From contig NZ_BMFW01000005.1 of assembly GCF_014639275.1 (NCBI RefSeq), positions 186,001 through 250,000 of the forward strand: a DNA stretch of 64,000 nt, in the 5' to 3' direction. The notes under the pieces were generated by a model, which was given only the letters and a program-made list of their open reading frames with translations, had not been told where the DNA came from and did no database searches. Made by a program: the position numbers and the translations under genes. Below are positions 1-9,600 of this stretch, one piece after another. This DNA is from Arthrobacter liuii (lineage in GTDB: Bacteria; Actinomycetota; Actinomycetes; Actinomycetales; Micrococcaceae). Numbering within the stretch: the stretch's first letter is position 1; each line of letters opens with the position of its first letter.

Positions 1-525
1 AAGACAGCCGAATTCGTGCGCCTTGCCGAGGGAACGCGGGCCCGCATCACGGACACGCGCAAAACTACCCCCGGCCTGCGCATCCTGGAACGCTTTGCAG
101 TGCGGTGCGGCGGCGGCTTCAACCACCGGTACAGCCTCTCCGACGCCGTCCTGGCCAAGGACAACCACCTCGCCGTGATGACCGGCGGAGACCCCGCACA
201 GCTCACCGCGCTCCTGCTGGCCGCCAAGGCACAGCTGGGGCACACCACCCACTTCGAAGTGGAAGTGGACAGCAAGGAGCAGATCGAACCGGTGCTGGCC
301 GCCGGAGTGGACACCATCATGCTGGACAACTTCACTGTCGAGGAGTTGAAGGCAGGGGTGGCCCTGGTGGCTGGACGGGCCCGGGTGGAAGCGAGCGGAA
401 ATGTGAATGCGGGCACGGTCGCGGCCATCGCCGCCGCCGGTGTGGACGTCATCTCCGTGGGCGCACTCACCCATACCGTGGCAGCCCTGGACCTGGGCCT
501 CGACGTCGAACTGACCGCCGCGTGA
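1..525 (+). CDS. nadC: Nicotinate-nucleotide pyrophosphorylase (quinolinate phosphoribosyltransferase), 3' part
   Basis: NadC converts quinolinate and PRPP to nicotinate mononucleotide in de novo NAD synthesis. The reading frame is open at base 1, so the N-terminal domain lies outside the window and the GTG at 16 is an internal valine. About 174 residues remain. Visible family motifs are DTRKTTPGLR (phosphoribosyl/quinolinate binding), the KDNH stretch, EVEVDS and DTIMLDN, and the C-terminal EASGNVN and ISVGALTHT strands of the TIM-like barrel. The stop is 7 bases before the cysteine desulfurase gene, which suggests co-transcription in a nad operon. Identity is clear; the true start is not visible. 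Confidence 0.95.
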   Translation, partial: KTAEFVRLAEGTRARITDTRKTTPGLRILERFAVRCGGGFNHRYSLSDAVLAKDNHLAVMTGGDPAQLTALLLAAKAQLGHTTHFEVEVDSKEQIEPVLAAGVDTIMLDNFTVEELKAGVALVAGRARVEASGNVNAGTVAAIAAAGVDVISVGALTHTVAALDLGLDVELTAA

Positions 526-532
526 GCCTGCC

Positions 533-1699
533 GTGATCTTCCTTGACGCCGCCGCCGCCACCCCGGTCCGCCGTGAAGTGCTGGACGCCATGTGGCCCTA
601 CCTTACGGGCGGATTTGGTAACCCCTCCAGCCACCACACGCTCGGTGAAGGGGCAGCCGCTGCGCTCGCGGCGGCGCGCTCGGCGGTGGCCGGCGTCCTT
701 GGTTGCCGGCCGGGGGAAGTGGTATTCACGTCAGGGGGAACGGAAGCGGACAACCTGGCCGTCAAGGGCATTGCCCTGGCCCGGCAGGCAGCGAACCCGC
801 AGCTGGACCGCGTGGTGATCAGCGCCGTCGAACACCCTGCCGTGGAGGAGTCCGCGCGCTACCTGGAGCGCTTCCACGGCTTTGCCGTTGATGTGGTGCC
901 CGTCGATCCAACCGGCCGCGTCACGCCGGCGGCCCTGGCCCACGTGCTGCGTCCGGAGACCGCCTTGGTGAGCATCATGTACGCCAACAACGAGGTGGGC
1001 ACTATCCAGCCCATCGCGGCACTGGCGGAAATGGCCCACGCCCGCGGCATCCTGTTCCACACCGACGCCGTCCAGGCCGCCGGCTGGCTGCCACTGGACA
1101 CCAGGGCGCTGGGCGTGGATGCCATGAGCATCTCCGGGCACAAGCTGGGCGCGCCCAAGGGCTGCGGCATGCTGTTCGTCCGCAGCCGCGTCCGGCTGGA
1201 ACCGCTCATCCACGGCGGCGGCCAGGAGCGGGGCCGCCGGTCGGGAACGGAAAACGTTGCCGGGGCGGTGGGCCTGGCCGCTGCCCTCACGCTCGCGCAG
1301 GGCCGCCAGGCAGAGCAGTACGCAAGGGTGGCCGCCCTGCGCGACCGGTTCATCGGTGCGGTGCTGGCGGGGGTGCCGGAGGCCGTGCTCACCGGCCATG
1401 CCAGGGAACGGCTGCCGTCGGTGGCATCATTCTGTTTCCCTGGAACCAGCGGTGAGGCTGTGCTCCTGGAGCTGGAACGGCATGGCGTGGTCTGCTCCAG
1501 CGGTTCGGCCTGCGCAGCCGGCTCGGATGAGCCCTCCACCGTGCTCACCGCTTTGGGGATTTCCGCCGAGGTGGCACAGACGGCGGTCCGGTTCAGTTTC
1601 GACGCCTCGGTGGCGCAGGCGGACCTGGACGCTGCGGCGGCTGCCGTCCGTGCCGCCGTCGCCAGTATCAAAAGCCTGGGCGCGGGCCAGGACCGTTAG
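533..1699 (+). CDS. Cysteine desulfurase (NifS/IscS class V aminotransferase fold)
   Basis: This is a PLP enzyme of 388 residues that removes sulfur from cysteine as an enzyme-bound persulfide. The PLP lysine is K204 in SGHKLGAPKG, and the histidine and Asp/Gln ligands lie in HTDAVQAAG. The catalytic cysteine is C327 in the loop SSGSACAAG. The start is a GTG 7 bases after nadC. In many actinobacteria a desulfurase of this kind ends the nadABC operon and is thought to supply sulfur for the [4Fe-4S] cluster of quinolinate synthase NadA. That role is inferred from position here; a general IscS role is the alternative. Confidence 0.93.
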   Translation: MIFLDAAAATPVRREVLDAMWPYLTGGFGNPSSHHTLGEGAAAALAAARSAVAGVLGCRPGEVVFTSGGTEADNLAVKGIALARQAANPQLDRVVISAVEHPAVEESARYLERFHGFAVDVVPVDPTGRVTPAALAHVLRPETALVSIMYANNEVGTIQPIAALAEMAHARGILFHTDAVQAAGWLPLDTRALGVDAMSISGHKLGAPKGCGMLFVRSRVRLEPLIHGGGQERGRRSGTENVAGAVGLAAALTLAQGRQAEQYARVAALRDRFIGAVLAGVPEAVLTGHARERLPSVASFCFPGTSGEAVLLELERHGVVCSSGSACAAGSDEPSTVLTALGISAEVAQTAVRFSFDASVAQADLDAAAAAVRAAVASIKSLGAGQDR

Positions 1700-1717
1700 C
1701 CGGGCCCCGGTAGACCC

Positions 1718-2206
1718 CTAGCGGTGGCGCGCGCGGCGGAAGATCCAGTGCCGCAGCATGCTGAAGCGCACGGCTGTGGCCAGGAAGCCGGACAGCGTGG
1801 TGGCCATCAGTTCGTCCCCCACCGTGGCGCGGGGATTGAACCAGTGCAGCACGCCCAGGCTGCTGCCGGTGATCACCAGCGCCACCGCGATCACCACCAG
1901 GCCGTTGAGGTGGTCACGCGTGCGGCGTTGCTGGCCCGCGATCTTGAAAGTCAGCCGGCGGTTCAGGGCCGTGTTCAACAGGGACGTGAGGACCAGCGCC
2001 ACCGCGTTGGCCAGCTGGGCACCAAGCCACGGCCGGAGCAGCGCGTAAAGCCCCAGCGACGCCGCCGTGCAGATAACACCGACGCCGGAGAAACGGAGCA
2101 GCTGCCTGATGACCGGAAAGCGCAGGACTCCCCGGTAGTGCCTGGTAGCGGGAAAGCGACGGGCAGTGGTCTCTGGCACTGCGGGTGCGGACGGTCCCTC
2201 CCTCAC
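1718..2206 (-). CDS. GtrA-like family membrane protein
   Basis: A 162-residue protein with about four hydrophobic segments (roughly residues 37-56, 63-82, 98-118 and 131-150) and a short basic cytoplasmic N-terminus. The conserved GtrA features are the F-SGVGVICTAAS segment in helix 1, N-x-R-LTF after helix 2, and the C-terminal R-H-W-IF. GtrA proteins are thought to take part in moving polyprenyl-linked sugars across the membrane for cell-surface glycosylation. The gene converges on the cysteine desulfurase with an 18-base gap. The only upstream in-frame start is a GTG with no strong ribosome binding site, so the true N-terminus is uncertain. Confidence 0.8.
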   Translation of the reverse strand: MREGPSAPAVPETTARRFPATRHYRGVLRFPVIRQLLRFSGVGVICTAASLGLYALLRPWLGAQLANAVALVLTSLLNTALNRRLTFKIAGQQRRTRDHLNGLVVIAVALVITGSSLGVLHWFNPRATVGDELMATTLSGFLATAVRFSMLRHWIFRRARHR

Positions 2207-2292
2207 GCGGTGGCACCGGCAGCACGCTCAGCACCGTGGGCAGGGGACAGGAACGGGATGTGCACGGGGCAGCTGCGAAGACCCGCCATACG

Positions 2293-2955
2293 TCAGTACA
2301 GCTCGCCCACGGGGATGTCCACTGCCAGCCGGTTGGAGGGCCCCGGCAGGGGGCATGCCCACGCCTCGTTGTAGGCGCAGGAGGGGTTGTAGGCAAAGTT
2401 GAAGTCCAGGACGAACGTGGCGCCGGGCCCGGTGCCGTTGACGCCGTGGAATGCGCCCTTGATGGTGTCCAGCAGGTACCGGCCGGCTCCGTAGCTCCCG
2501 CCTGGCTGTCCGGCCGTGGCGTCGCGGAACGGGACAAAGATGCCGCCGCCGTACCCGTGGATCTTCCAGACCCCGAGCTGCCCCATCTCGGGCAGGTCGA
2601 ACGTGCCCAGCCGCACGAAGTGGACCACGCCGTCGGTCCCGGTGTCCACGCTCATTTCGCGGCCCGCGCCTTCCTTGGTCAAGGGCACGTGGAATCGGTA
2701 GATGGGATCGTAGTCGGCAGTCTTCAGCCCGGAGAAGCGCGCCTTGTCCGCCGCGGTCAGCGCGGACGCGGGGTGGGTGGCGAACATCAGGTCCCGCTGG
2801 TGCCGCCAGTAGGAGTGTGCTTCCGACGGGCTTTCGGCAGAGATCCTGCGGACTTGGGCGTAAAGCGAAAAGGTACGCAGCCGCCAGTCGGCGATGTCCA
2901 GGGCGGAAATGTCCGCGGGGTTGTCTTCGGCTGCGCCGTGCTGCTCTTCCGCCAT
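2293..2955 (-). CDS. DUF1684 domain-containing protein
   Basis: About 220 residues, matching the DUF1684 family: an N-terminal helical region containing W-R-x-x-R, then the beta-rich core with KTADYDPIYRF, GGGIFVPFRDATAG and the hallmark stretches GSYGAGRYLLDT and DFNFAYNPSCAYN, followed by CPLPGPSNRLAVDIPVGE. The family has no established biochemical role. I chose the ATG at 2955 because a GGAGG sits just upstream; a GTG at 2964 would add three residues. The gene lies 86 bases upstream of the GtrA-like gene on the same strand and may share its transcript. Confidence 0.85.
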   Translation of the reverse strand: MAEEQHGAAEDNPADISALDIADWRLRTFSLYAQVRRISAESPSEAHSYWRHQRDLMFATHPASALTAADKARFSGLKTADYDPIYRFHVPLTKEGAGREMSVDTGTDGVVHFVRLGTFDLPEMGQLGVWKIHGYGGGIFVPFRDATAGQPGGSYGAGRYLLDTIKGAFHGVNGTGPGATFVLDFNFAYNPSCAYNEAWACPLPGPSNRLAVDIPVGELY

Positions 2956-3122
2956 AACCTCCACCCTAGTCGCAGGCCGGGGCGGGAAGCGTCCGACGGC
3001 GACACGCCGGGCGGGCGCCGGGTGGGGGCTGGCTGAGGGGCTGGCTAAGGGGCCCTGCCTTGGGTGCGAAACACCCCTTCCCCGGCCGGTGCAGGGGGCC
3101 TGGCGCGGCTAGGCTGGCTCCC

Positions 3123-3953
3123 ATGAGAGGCAAGGCAGTATGGCGCATTGTTCCCGGAGTGTCCCTGATGGCCGCCGCGGTCCTGCTGGCGGGGTGTTCC
3201 GGGCCGCAGGCAGGCAGCCCTGGCTGGACGGCCCAGCCTGCCCCATCCGGGACGGCAACGGGTTCATCCACACCGGGTTCCTCAACGTCCGGGACCGCTG
3301 CAGCCTCTCCGGCCACTTCAGGCTCTGCCCCGGAGTCAGCCTCCGCGACCTCCACGGAAGCCCAAAGCGTGGCCACCGCGGCTTCCTGGAAGACATTCTC
3401 CGACCCCGCCAAGACGGTCAGTTTCGACCTGCCCGCGGACTGGATCGCCCAGTCGGTAGCGCCAGAGGCAGGTACCCTGCCCGGCGGACTCAAGGTTGAC
3501 GTGAAGAAGCCCGACGGCACCTTCGTGGCCGCGCTCCGCACAGGTCTGCCGCCGTCGTCCGCTGACTGCCCCGAAGGTGCACGGCACCCGTACACGGTGA
3601 TCAGCAGCGTCCCGTTTGAGCTGGCCGCGCAGGGCGGGGACGGAACCATCCCGCCGCGGATGGTTTACCGGGTGATCCAGGGGTACCGCTATTTCGGTTC
3701 CTACGGCATCACCAACCTGGTGGGCGGGACGGACGGGCAGGCGTGCGAGCTGCGCAACGTAGTGCGTGGTCCGGCGGGCACGGGGGACTACTCGTTCGGC
3801 GACCTGGTGGCCCTCAAGGCCTTTGCGCCCGATGAGAAGGTCGCTCCGGCGAAGGCGTTCGACACGCTTGGCCAGGCGGCCCAGTACGTCAGGGAGAGCC
3901 CTGACTTCGCCAACGTGCAGCGGATGCTAATGTCGCTAAAGGTCAAAAACTAG
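3123..3953 (+). CDS. Secreted lipoprotein, function unknown
   Basis: A 276-residue predicted lipoprotein. The ATG at 3123 gives a classical signal peptide with basic residues, a hydrophobic stretch and the lipobox LLAGC (acylated C25); an upstream in-frame GTG at 3060 would bury this signal. A low-complexity Ser/Thr/Ala/Pro linker (about residues 30-80) follows, then a globular domain that begins WKTFSDPAKTVSFDLPADW and ends VQRMLMSLKVKN. That opening resembles beta-sheet domains found in many actinobacterial surface lipoproteins, but I do not recognise a named family. It is likely anchored to the outer face of the membrane. The next gene starts 69 bases downstream on the same strand. Confidence 0.75.
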   Translation: MRGKAVWRIVPGVSLMAAAVLLAGCSGPQAGSPGWTAQPAPSGTATGSSTPGSSTSGTAAASPATSGSAPESASATSTEAQSVATAASWKTFSDPAKTVSFDLPADWIAQSVAPEAGTLPGGLKVDVKKPDGTFVAALRTGLPPSSADCPEGARHPYTVISSVPFELAAQGGDGTIPPRMVYRVIQGYRYFGSYGITNLVGGTDGQACELRNVVRGPAGTGDYSFGDLVALKAFAPDEKVAPAKAFDTLGQAAQYVRESPDFANVQRMLMSLKVKN

Positions 3954-4022
3954 TCCCGCTGCCCGCACTCACCAGGTGCCGGGGTACGCGACTTCCGTCC
4001 ACCCCAACATCCCCGGAGAGAC

Positions 4023-4829
4023 ATGGAACGCTCTGTTTCCGCACGCCTGGCCTTCAGGACCATCGCCAATACCAAGGTAGCCATGGCCATCGCCGTAGCG
4101 AGGAACAGCGGCTACTCATCCTTTGGGGAATCCCTGTCCGTCATGGCCGGCGAAGCGGAGGTCCCACTCACGGAGGTTTCCGACCACCATGGCGGCCGGT
4201 TCCACTACATGGAGTTCGCCGAGCCCACTGACGTCACCGTGGAATATGCGGCCACTGTGGCCGGACGGGCAGTGCCGGAAGACGCCGGCCTTGCCGAGCG
4301 GATCCGCTACGTACGTCCCAGCCGGTATGCCGAGTCGGACCGGCTGCTGCCCACGGCCTACGCCGAGTTCGAGGGGGTCCAGGGCGCGGACCTGGTCCAC
4401 GCCGTCCGCAACTGGGTCAACGGCGAGCTGCGCTACATCAGCGGCTCCTCCCGGGGCACGGACGGCGCCGTGGAGACCCTGCTCAGCAGGCGGGGCGTCT
4501 GCCGGGACTTCGCGCACCTGGCCATCGCCCTGCTCCGGTCCAAGGACATCCCCGCCCGCCTGGCGGCTGTCTACGCCCCCGGCCTGAGCCCCATGGATTT
4601 CCACGCCGTGGCGGAAGCCTACGTGGAAGGAGCCTGGCACGTCATCGACCCCACAGGGCTCGCCCCGCGGGAGTCGATGCTGCGCATCACTGCCGGCCGG
4701 GATTCGTCGGACACGGCGTTCCTCTCCACGGTGGGCGGAAGCCTGGTGCTGAACCAGCTGCGCGTTACCGCAGTAGTCAACGGGGACCTGCCCCGCGAGG
4801 ATTCCTCCCGGCTGGTGCAGCTGGGCTGA
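4023..4829 (+). CDS. Transglutaminase-like (cysteine protease fold) domain protein
   Basis: A 268-residue protein with an N-terminal beta-rich domain (about residues 1-110) and a transglutaminase-like core. The catalytic triad is visible as C160 in RRGVCRDFAHL, H194 in MDFHAV and D209 in VIDPTG, in the order Cys-His-Asp. No signal peptide or membrane helix is seen, so it is probably cytoplasmic. Bacterial members act as amidases or peptidases more often than as cross-linkers; the substrate cannot be read from the sequence. The ATG at 4023 follows a GGAGAG ribosome binding site. The gene converges on the minus-strand MarR gene. Confidence 0.88.
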   Translation: MERSVSARLAFRTIANTKVAMAIAVARNSGYSSFGESLSVMAGEAEVPLTEVSDHHGGRFHYMEFAEPTDVTVEYAATVAGRAVPEDAGLAERIRYVRPSRYAESDRLLPTAYAEFEGVQGADLVHAVRNWVNGELRYISGSSRGTDGAVETLLSRRGVCRDFAHLAIALLRSKDIPARLAAVYAPGLSPMDFHAVAEAYVEGAWHVIDPTGLAPRESMLRITAGRDSSDTAFLSTVGGSLVLNQLRVTAVVNGDLPREDSSRLVQLG

Positions 4830-4840
4830 TTCCGGCTGGG

Positions 4841-5305
4841 TTAACGCTTACCCAGCGAGTTCCTCAGCTTGTCAGTGAGCCGCATCAGTTCCTTTTGCTC
4901 CGCAGCGGTCAGTGCCGGTCCCACCAGGGCCGAGATATCCCGTACGTGCTCGCGGCCAATCTCCTTCTGCAGCTCCCGCCCTTCGTCCGTCAGCTTTAAC
5001 AGCACGCCGCGGCCGTCCTGGGGTGCCGGCATCCGGGCCACGAGCCCCCGCTTTTCCAGCCGCTCCACCAGCCTGCTGAGGCTGGACTGGCTCAACAGGA
5101 CGTTGTCGTTGAGCTCGTTGAGCCGGAGCCAGCCGGACGGGCAGCGGGAGAGCGTGAAGAGGACGTCGTATTCATTCACGGCCAGCTTCCGGAATGCCGG
5201 CCCGGACTGCAGCTTCCGCATCACGGCAACCTGGGCCCGGAACAGCGACTCCCAGGTTTCGGCAGCCAGCCGCACCGGCGATTCCGATCCTCGCGCGGCC
5301 ATCAC
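4841..5305 (-). CDS. MarR family transcriptional regulator
   Basis: A winged-helix MarR protein of 153 or 154 residues. The DNA-binding region includes NDNVLLSQSSLSRLVERLEKRGLV as the recognition helix area and the wing R-x-P-x-x-DGRGVLLKLTDEG. It is translationally coupled to the upstream oxidoreductase gene: the stop TGA of that gene overlaps either a GTG start at 5305 or an ATG at 5302. The most probable target is the 22-base palindrome in front of the operon (6465-6486), which would make this an autoregulated, ligand-sensing repressor. The ligand is unknown but may be the substrate of the LLM enzyme. Confidence 0.9.
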   Translation of the reverse strand: MMAARGSESPVRLAAETWESLFRAQVAVMRKLQSGPAFRKLAVNEYDVLFTLSRCPSGWLRLNELNDNVLLSQSSLSRLVERLEKRGLVARMPAPQDGRGVLLKLTDEGRELQKEIGREHVRDISALVGPALTAAEQKELMRLTDKLRNSLGKR

Positions 5306-6411
5306 GCCTCCGAGGCGGCGTTTTCGGCCTGCTGTGACGCCAGCAGGGCGGCCACGCGGCCGGCGTGGGTGGGCGGCTCCGGAACGTGCGCGGGCTTGAG
5401 GGCCGCGTACTCCTTGCGAAGGACCGGCAGGACTTCCTCGCCAAACAGGTCCAGCTGCTCAAGCACGGTCTTCAGCGGCAGGCCCGCGTGGTCAATCAGG
5501 AACAGCTGGCGCTGGTAGTCCCCGAAGTGCTCGCGGAAGGTCAGGGTCTTTTCGATGACTTCCTGGGGGCTGCCCACGGTCAGCGGGGTCTGTGAGGTGA
5601 AGTCCTCCAGGGACGGCCCGTGGCCGTAGACAGGGGCGTTGTCGAAGTAGGGGCGGAACTCCTTTACCGCTTCCTGGGAGTTCTTCCGCATGAAGAACTG
5701 GCCACCGAGTCCAACGACTGCCTGGTCCGCAGTGCCGTGGCCGTAGTGCTCGTACCGTTCGCGGTAGAGGCCGATCAGCTGCTGGTAGTGCTCCTTGGGC
5801 CAGAAGATGTTGTTGGCAAAGAAGCCGTCACCGAAGTACGCGGCCACCTCGGCGATTTGGGGGGTGCGGATGGAGCCGTGCCACACGAAGGGGGCGACAC
5901 CGTCCAGCGGGCGGGGGGTGGAGGTGAAGTTCTGCAGAGGGGTGCGGAACTTGCCGGACCAGTTCACGGTGTCCTCGTCCCACAGCTTGCGCAGGAGGCT
6001 GTAGTTCTCGATGGCCAGCTCCACGCCGTCCTGGATGTTCTTGCCGAACCACGGGTACACGGGGGCGGTGTTGCCGCGACCAAGGACCAGGTCCACGCGG
6101 CCGTCGGCCAGGTGCTGGAGCATGGCGAAGTCCTCGGCGATCTTCACCGGGTCATTGGTGGTGATCAGCGTGGTGGCCGTGGAGAGGATGATGCGTTCGG
6201 TCTGGGCGGCGATGTAGGCCAGGGTGGTGGTGGGGGAGGAGGAGAAGAAAGGCCGGTTGTGGTGCTCGCCGATGGCGTAGACATCCATGCCGATTTCCTC
6301 GACCTTTTTGGCGATGGCCACCGAGGCCTTGATGCGCTCATGTTCGGTGGGAGTACGGCCGGTGGTCGGGTCCGTGGTGATGTCGCTGACGCTGAATACA
6401 CCGATCTGCAT
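5302..6411 (-). CDS. LLM class flavin-dependent oxidoreductase (luciferase-like)
   Basis: A 369-residue member of the bacterial luciferase-like monooxygenase superfamily, closest to the class typified by Atu2307-like proteins. Visible family elements are the N-terminal strand QIGVFSVSD, GEHHNRPF (the E-H-H active-site stretch), ILSTATTLITTNDPVKIAEDFAMLQHLADGR split across strands 3-4, and LVLGRG. FMN or F420 is the likely cofactor; the sequence does not decide which. It is the first gene of a two-gene operon with a MarR regulator and is preceded by a palindromic operator, so it is probably induced by a small molecule. Confidence 0.9.
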   Translation of the reverse strand: MQIGVFSVSDITTDPTTGRTPTEHERIKASVAIAKKVEEIGMDVYAIGEHHNRPFFSSSPTTTLAYIAAQTERIILSTATTLITTNDPVKIAEDFAMLQHLADGRVDLVLGRGNTAPVYPWFGKNIQDGVELAIENYSLLRKLWDEDTVNWSGKFRTPLQNFTSTPRPLDGVAPFVWHGSIRTPQIAEVAAYFGDGFFANNIFWPKEHYQQLIGLYRERYEHYGHGTADQAVVGLGGQFFMRKNSQEAVKEFRPYFDNAPVYGHGPSLEDFTSQTPLTVGSPQEVIEKTLTFREHFGDYQRQLFLIDHAGLPLKTVLEQLDLFGEEVLPVLRKEYAALKPAHVPEPPTHAGRVAALLASQQAENAASEA

Positions 6412-6452
6412 GATGTGCCTTTCCGTTCCTGGACTTGCTGGGCTTGGTTTCC

Positions 6453-6486
6453 AGTGTAGACCAAATTAGATGCATTTGCATCTAAT
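6453..6486 (-). promoter_or_regulatory. Palindromic operator and promoter of the LLM-marR operon
   Basis: A perfect inverted repeat with 10-base arms (ATTAGATGCA and TGCATCTAAT) around a 2-base TT centre occupies 6465-6486. On the minus strand a -10-like TACACT lies at 6458-6453, so the palindrome covers the -35 region and a bound dimer would block RNA polymerase. Its size and symmetry suit a MarR dimer, and the operon it precedes encodes one. The sequence and position are seen directly; binding is inferred. Confidence 0.72.
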
Positions 6487-6556
6487 GCTACCTTCAACAC
6501 CCAGGTGTCCGGGTTATTCCCACGCCCTGGCCAGCGCGGGACCGGCCCCGGACGCA

Positions 6557-6592
6557 GCGATGCCCGCACCATGCAGTGGTGCGGGGCATCGC
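6557..6592 (-). terminator. Hairpin terminator after the RND transporter gene
   Basis: GCGATGCCC-GCACCA and TGGTGCGGGGCATCGC form a 15-base-pair stem with one bulged base and a 5-base loop. It begins 15 bases beyond the stop codon of the minus-strand transporter gene. There is no U-tract, as is common in high-GC actinobacteria. Confidence 0.7.
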
Positions 6593-6606
6593 GGGGGAGC
6601 AGTGCC

Positions 6607-9600
6607 TTATTCGGCGCCGGGAGCGGCGCGCCGGCCGCTGACCTTAGGCACCTGGCCGGTGGTCCAGTCCCTGAACTCGGCGTCGATGTCGGAGCCCGGA
6701 CCGGTCCGCGGGCGCGCCTGCATGTCCCGCAGCAGCGCCTTCTTCTCGCGGCGTCCCTCCACCAGCCGGTACAGCACCGGAACGAGGATCAGGGTCAGCG
6801 CGGTGGAGGACACCAGCCCGCCGATCACCACCACGGCCAGCGGCTGCGAGATGAAGCCGCCGCCGCCGGTAAGCCCCAGTGCCATGGGGGTCAGGGCAAA
6901 GACCGTGGCAAGCGCGGTCATCAGGATGGGCCGGAGGCGCTGGCGTGCGCCGTTGGTGATGGCGTCTGCCACGTTCATGCCGGGGCGGCCGTCGCGCGGC
7001 TGCCGGTACTGGTTGATCAGGTCGATCAGCACGATCGCGTTGGTGACCACGATGCCCACCAGCATCAGCATGCCAATGAGCGACGGCAGGCCCAGTGGCA
7101 CTCCGGTGAGCAGCAGCAGGGCCACGGCGCCGGTTGCCGCGAAGGGAACCGACACCAGCAGGATCAACGGCTGGACGAGGGACTTGAACGTGGCCACCAT
7201 GATCACGTACACGATGGCGATGGCGGCCAGCAGCGCCAGCCCCAACTGCCGGAAGGATTCGGCCTGCTGGGTCGTGGCGCCGCCGATGGTGGCGGTGACC
7301 CCGGGCGGCAACTGGACATCGGCCAGGCGCTTCTGGACTTCGGTGTTCACTGCGCCCAGGTTGGAGCCCGACGGCGTGATGGACACCTTGGCGGTGCGCT
7401 CACCGTTGCTGGCGGTGATTGAGACGGGGGTGTCCACCAGCTCCACGGTGGCGATGCTTCCCAGCGTCACCGGCCGGCCGCCCGCCGGCAGCGGGATGTT
7501 CCGGACGGCGTCGATGCTGGTGAACTTGGTGCCCTGGCCGATACGGACGGGGAAATCGTTGGTGTCGATGCGGACAGTGCCGGCAGGGATGGGGCTGATG
7601 GTGGACGCCAGGACCCCGGCCACCTGCTGCTCGTTCAGTCCGGCGGCTACGGCCTTGGCCCTGTCCACCTTGACCTGCACCACGGGCTGGCTGGCGGCCA
7701 GGTTGCTGGCCACTTCGCTGGTGCCGGGCACGCCCGCCATTGCGGCCACCATGGTGTCGCTGGCGGCCTGCAGGTCGGCACTGGTGGCAGCCTTCAGGGT
7801 GATGTCCACGGTGGATGAGGTGCCGAAGCCGCCCTGCTGGGTGCCCACAGAGACCTTGCCGGAATCAGGGACCTTCGCGAGCTCCGAGCGCACGGTGTCC
7901 TGGAGCCGTTCCTGGTTGGCTTTTTCATCCGTAACCACCGTGAAGGTGGAGTTGGAGGATCCGGTGGAGGTGAGCGCGGCGAAGCCGGCCTGGGCGTTGC
8001 CGGAGGTCACCTGGACGTCCTTGATGCCGTCGATGCCGCGCAGCACCTCTTCGAGGCGGATGGCGGCGGCACTGGTGTCCGCCAAGCTGGTCCCGGCCGG
8101 CAGCACCTGTTTCACGGTCAGGCTGTTCTGCCCCGAGTTCCCCAGGAGGTTCGTGGCCAGCAGCGGTGTCATGGCGCCGGTCGCGCCGAGCACCAGGACG
8201 GCGGCCACCAGGGTAATGACGGGATGTTTCTGCGTGGACCGGAGGATGGGAAGGTAGCCGCGCTGCAGGCGGCTGCGCTGCTCGGCGTCGTGGGCCTTCG
8301 CCTTGGCCTCGCCGGCCATGCGTTGCGCCTCCGAAGAGCCTGCAGGCGCCCCGCCCGGTGCGTCCTTCGGGTTCTTGAGGAACCAGTAGGCGAGCACCGG
8401 GACGATGGTGAGGGACACCAGCAGCGATGCCAGCAGCGCCATGGTGACGGTCAGGGCGAACGGCCGGAACAGTTCACCGGCCAGTTCACCCACGAAGGCG
8501 ATGGGCAGGAACACCGCCACCGTGGTCAGGGTGGAGGCGGTAATGGCGCCGGCCACCTCCCTGATGGCGGTGAGGATCGCCGTCGACTTTTCCTCGCCGT
8601 AACTGAGGTGCCGCTTGATGTTTTCGATGACAACGATGGAGTCGTCCACCACCCGCCCGATCGCGATGGTGAGCGCGCCGAGCGTCAGGATGTTCAGCGA
8701 GTAGCCGGTGGCTGACAGGCCGATGAACGTGATCAGCAGGGACAGCGGAATCGACACCGCAGTGACCAGCGTGGAACGGGCGGACATCAGGAAGAGCAGG
8801 ATGACGGCTACCGCAAACCCCAGCCCCAGCAGGCCTTCCGTGGTGAGGTCCTTGATGGACTTTTCAATGAACGGCGCCTGGTCGAAGACGGGGGTGAACT
8901 TTGCGTTCGAGCCCAGCTCCGCCTGGAGGTCGTTCAGGGAGTCCCGCACGGCGTGCGAGATGGCCACCGTGTCGCCCTCAGGTTTTTTGGTCACGGAGAT
9001 GGCCAGCGTCTCGGCCCCGTTGGTGCGGGTGATGGAGGTGCGTTCGTCATCCTTGAGCGAGACGTCGGCCACCGAACCAATGGTGGCTGCGTTTTTGGCG
9101 CCTGCCAGCGGCAGCGCCTTTATGGCGTCGAGGGAGTCGACCGGGCTGCCGATCTGCAGCGAGAGGGTCTTGCCCTGGTCCTGCAGTGTTCCGGCCGGGA
9201 CCAGGGCGCCGTTGTTGGACAGGGCGTCCTTGATTGCCGAGAGGCTCACTCCCGCGGCCGCCATGGCGTCTGTCCGGGGAAGGATCTCGATGTGCTGGGA
9301 GGCGCCGCCGGTCACATCGGCGCTGCGGACGCCGTCGAGCTTCTGCAGCCGGGGCACGCTCAGGCGCTGAAGGTCGGCGTTCAGGTCGCTGAGCGGCTTG
9401 TCCGAGGACACTGCGAGGAACACGATGGGGAAATCGCTGATGCTTCCGGCGATGGCCTGCGGCTGGACGTCGCTGGGCAGGGTCCGCTTGGCGTTGGAGA
9501 TGGCCCGGTCGATCTGGTTCCTGGCCCGGTCCAGGTTCGATCCGTAGGTGAACACCATGGTGATCTGGGAGACCCCGGTCCGCGACGTGGACGACGTGGA

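Noticed and set aside
6470..8257. 595-residue open frame on the plus strand
   Set aside because: It is antisense to the RND transporter, starts inside the operator region, and its composition (Ser/Thr/Ala/Pro-rich) is typical of shadow frames; no family motif is seen.
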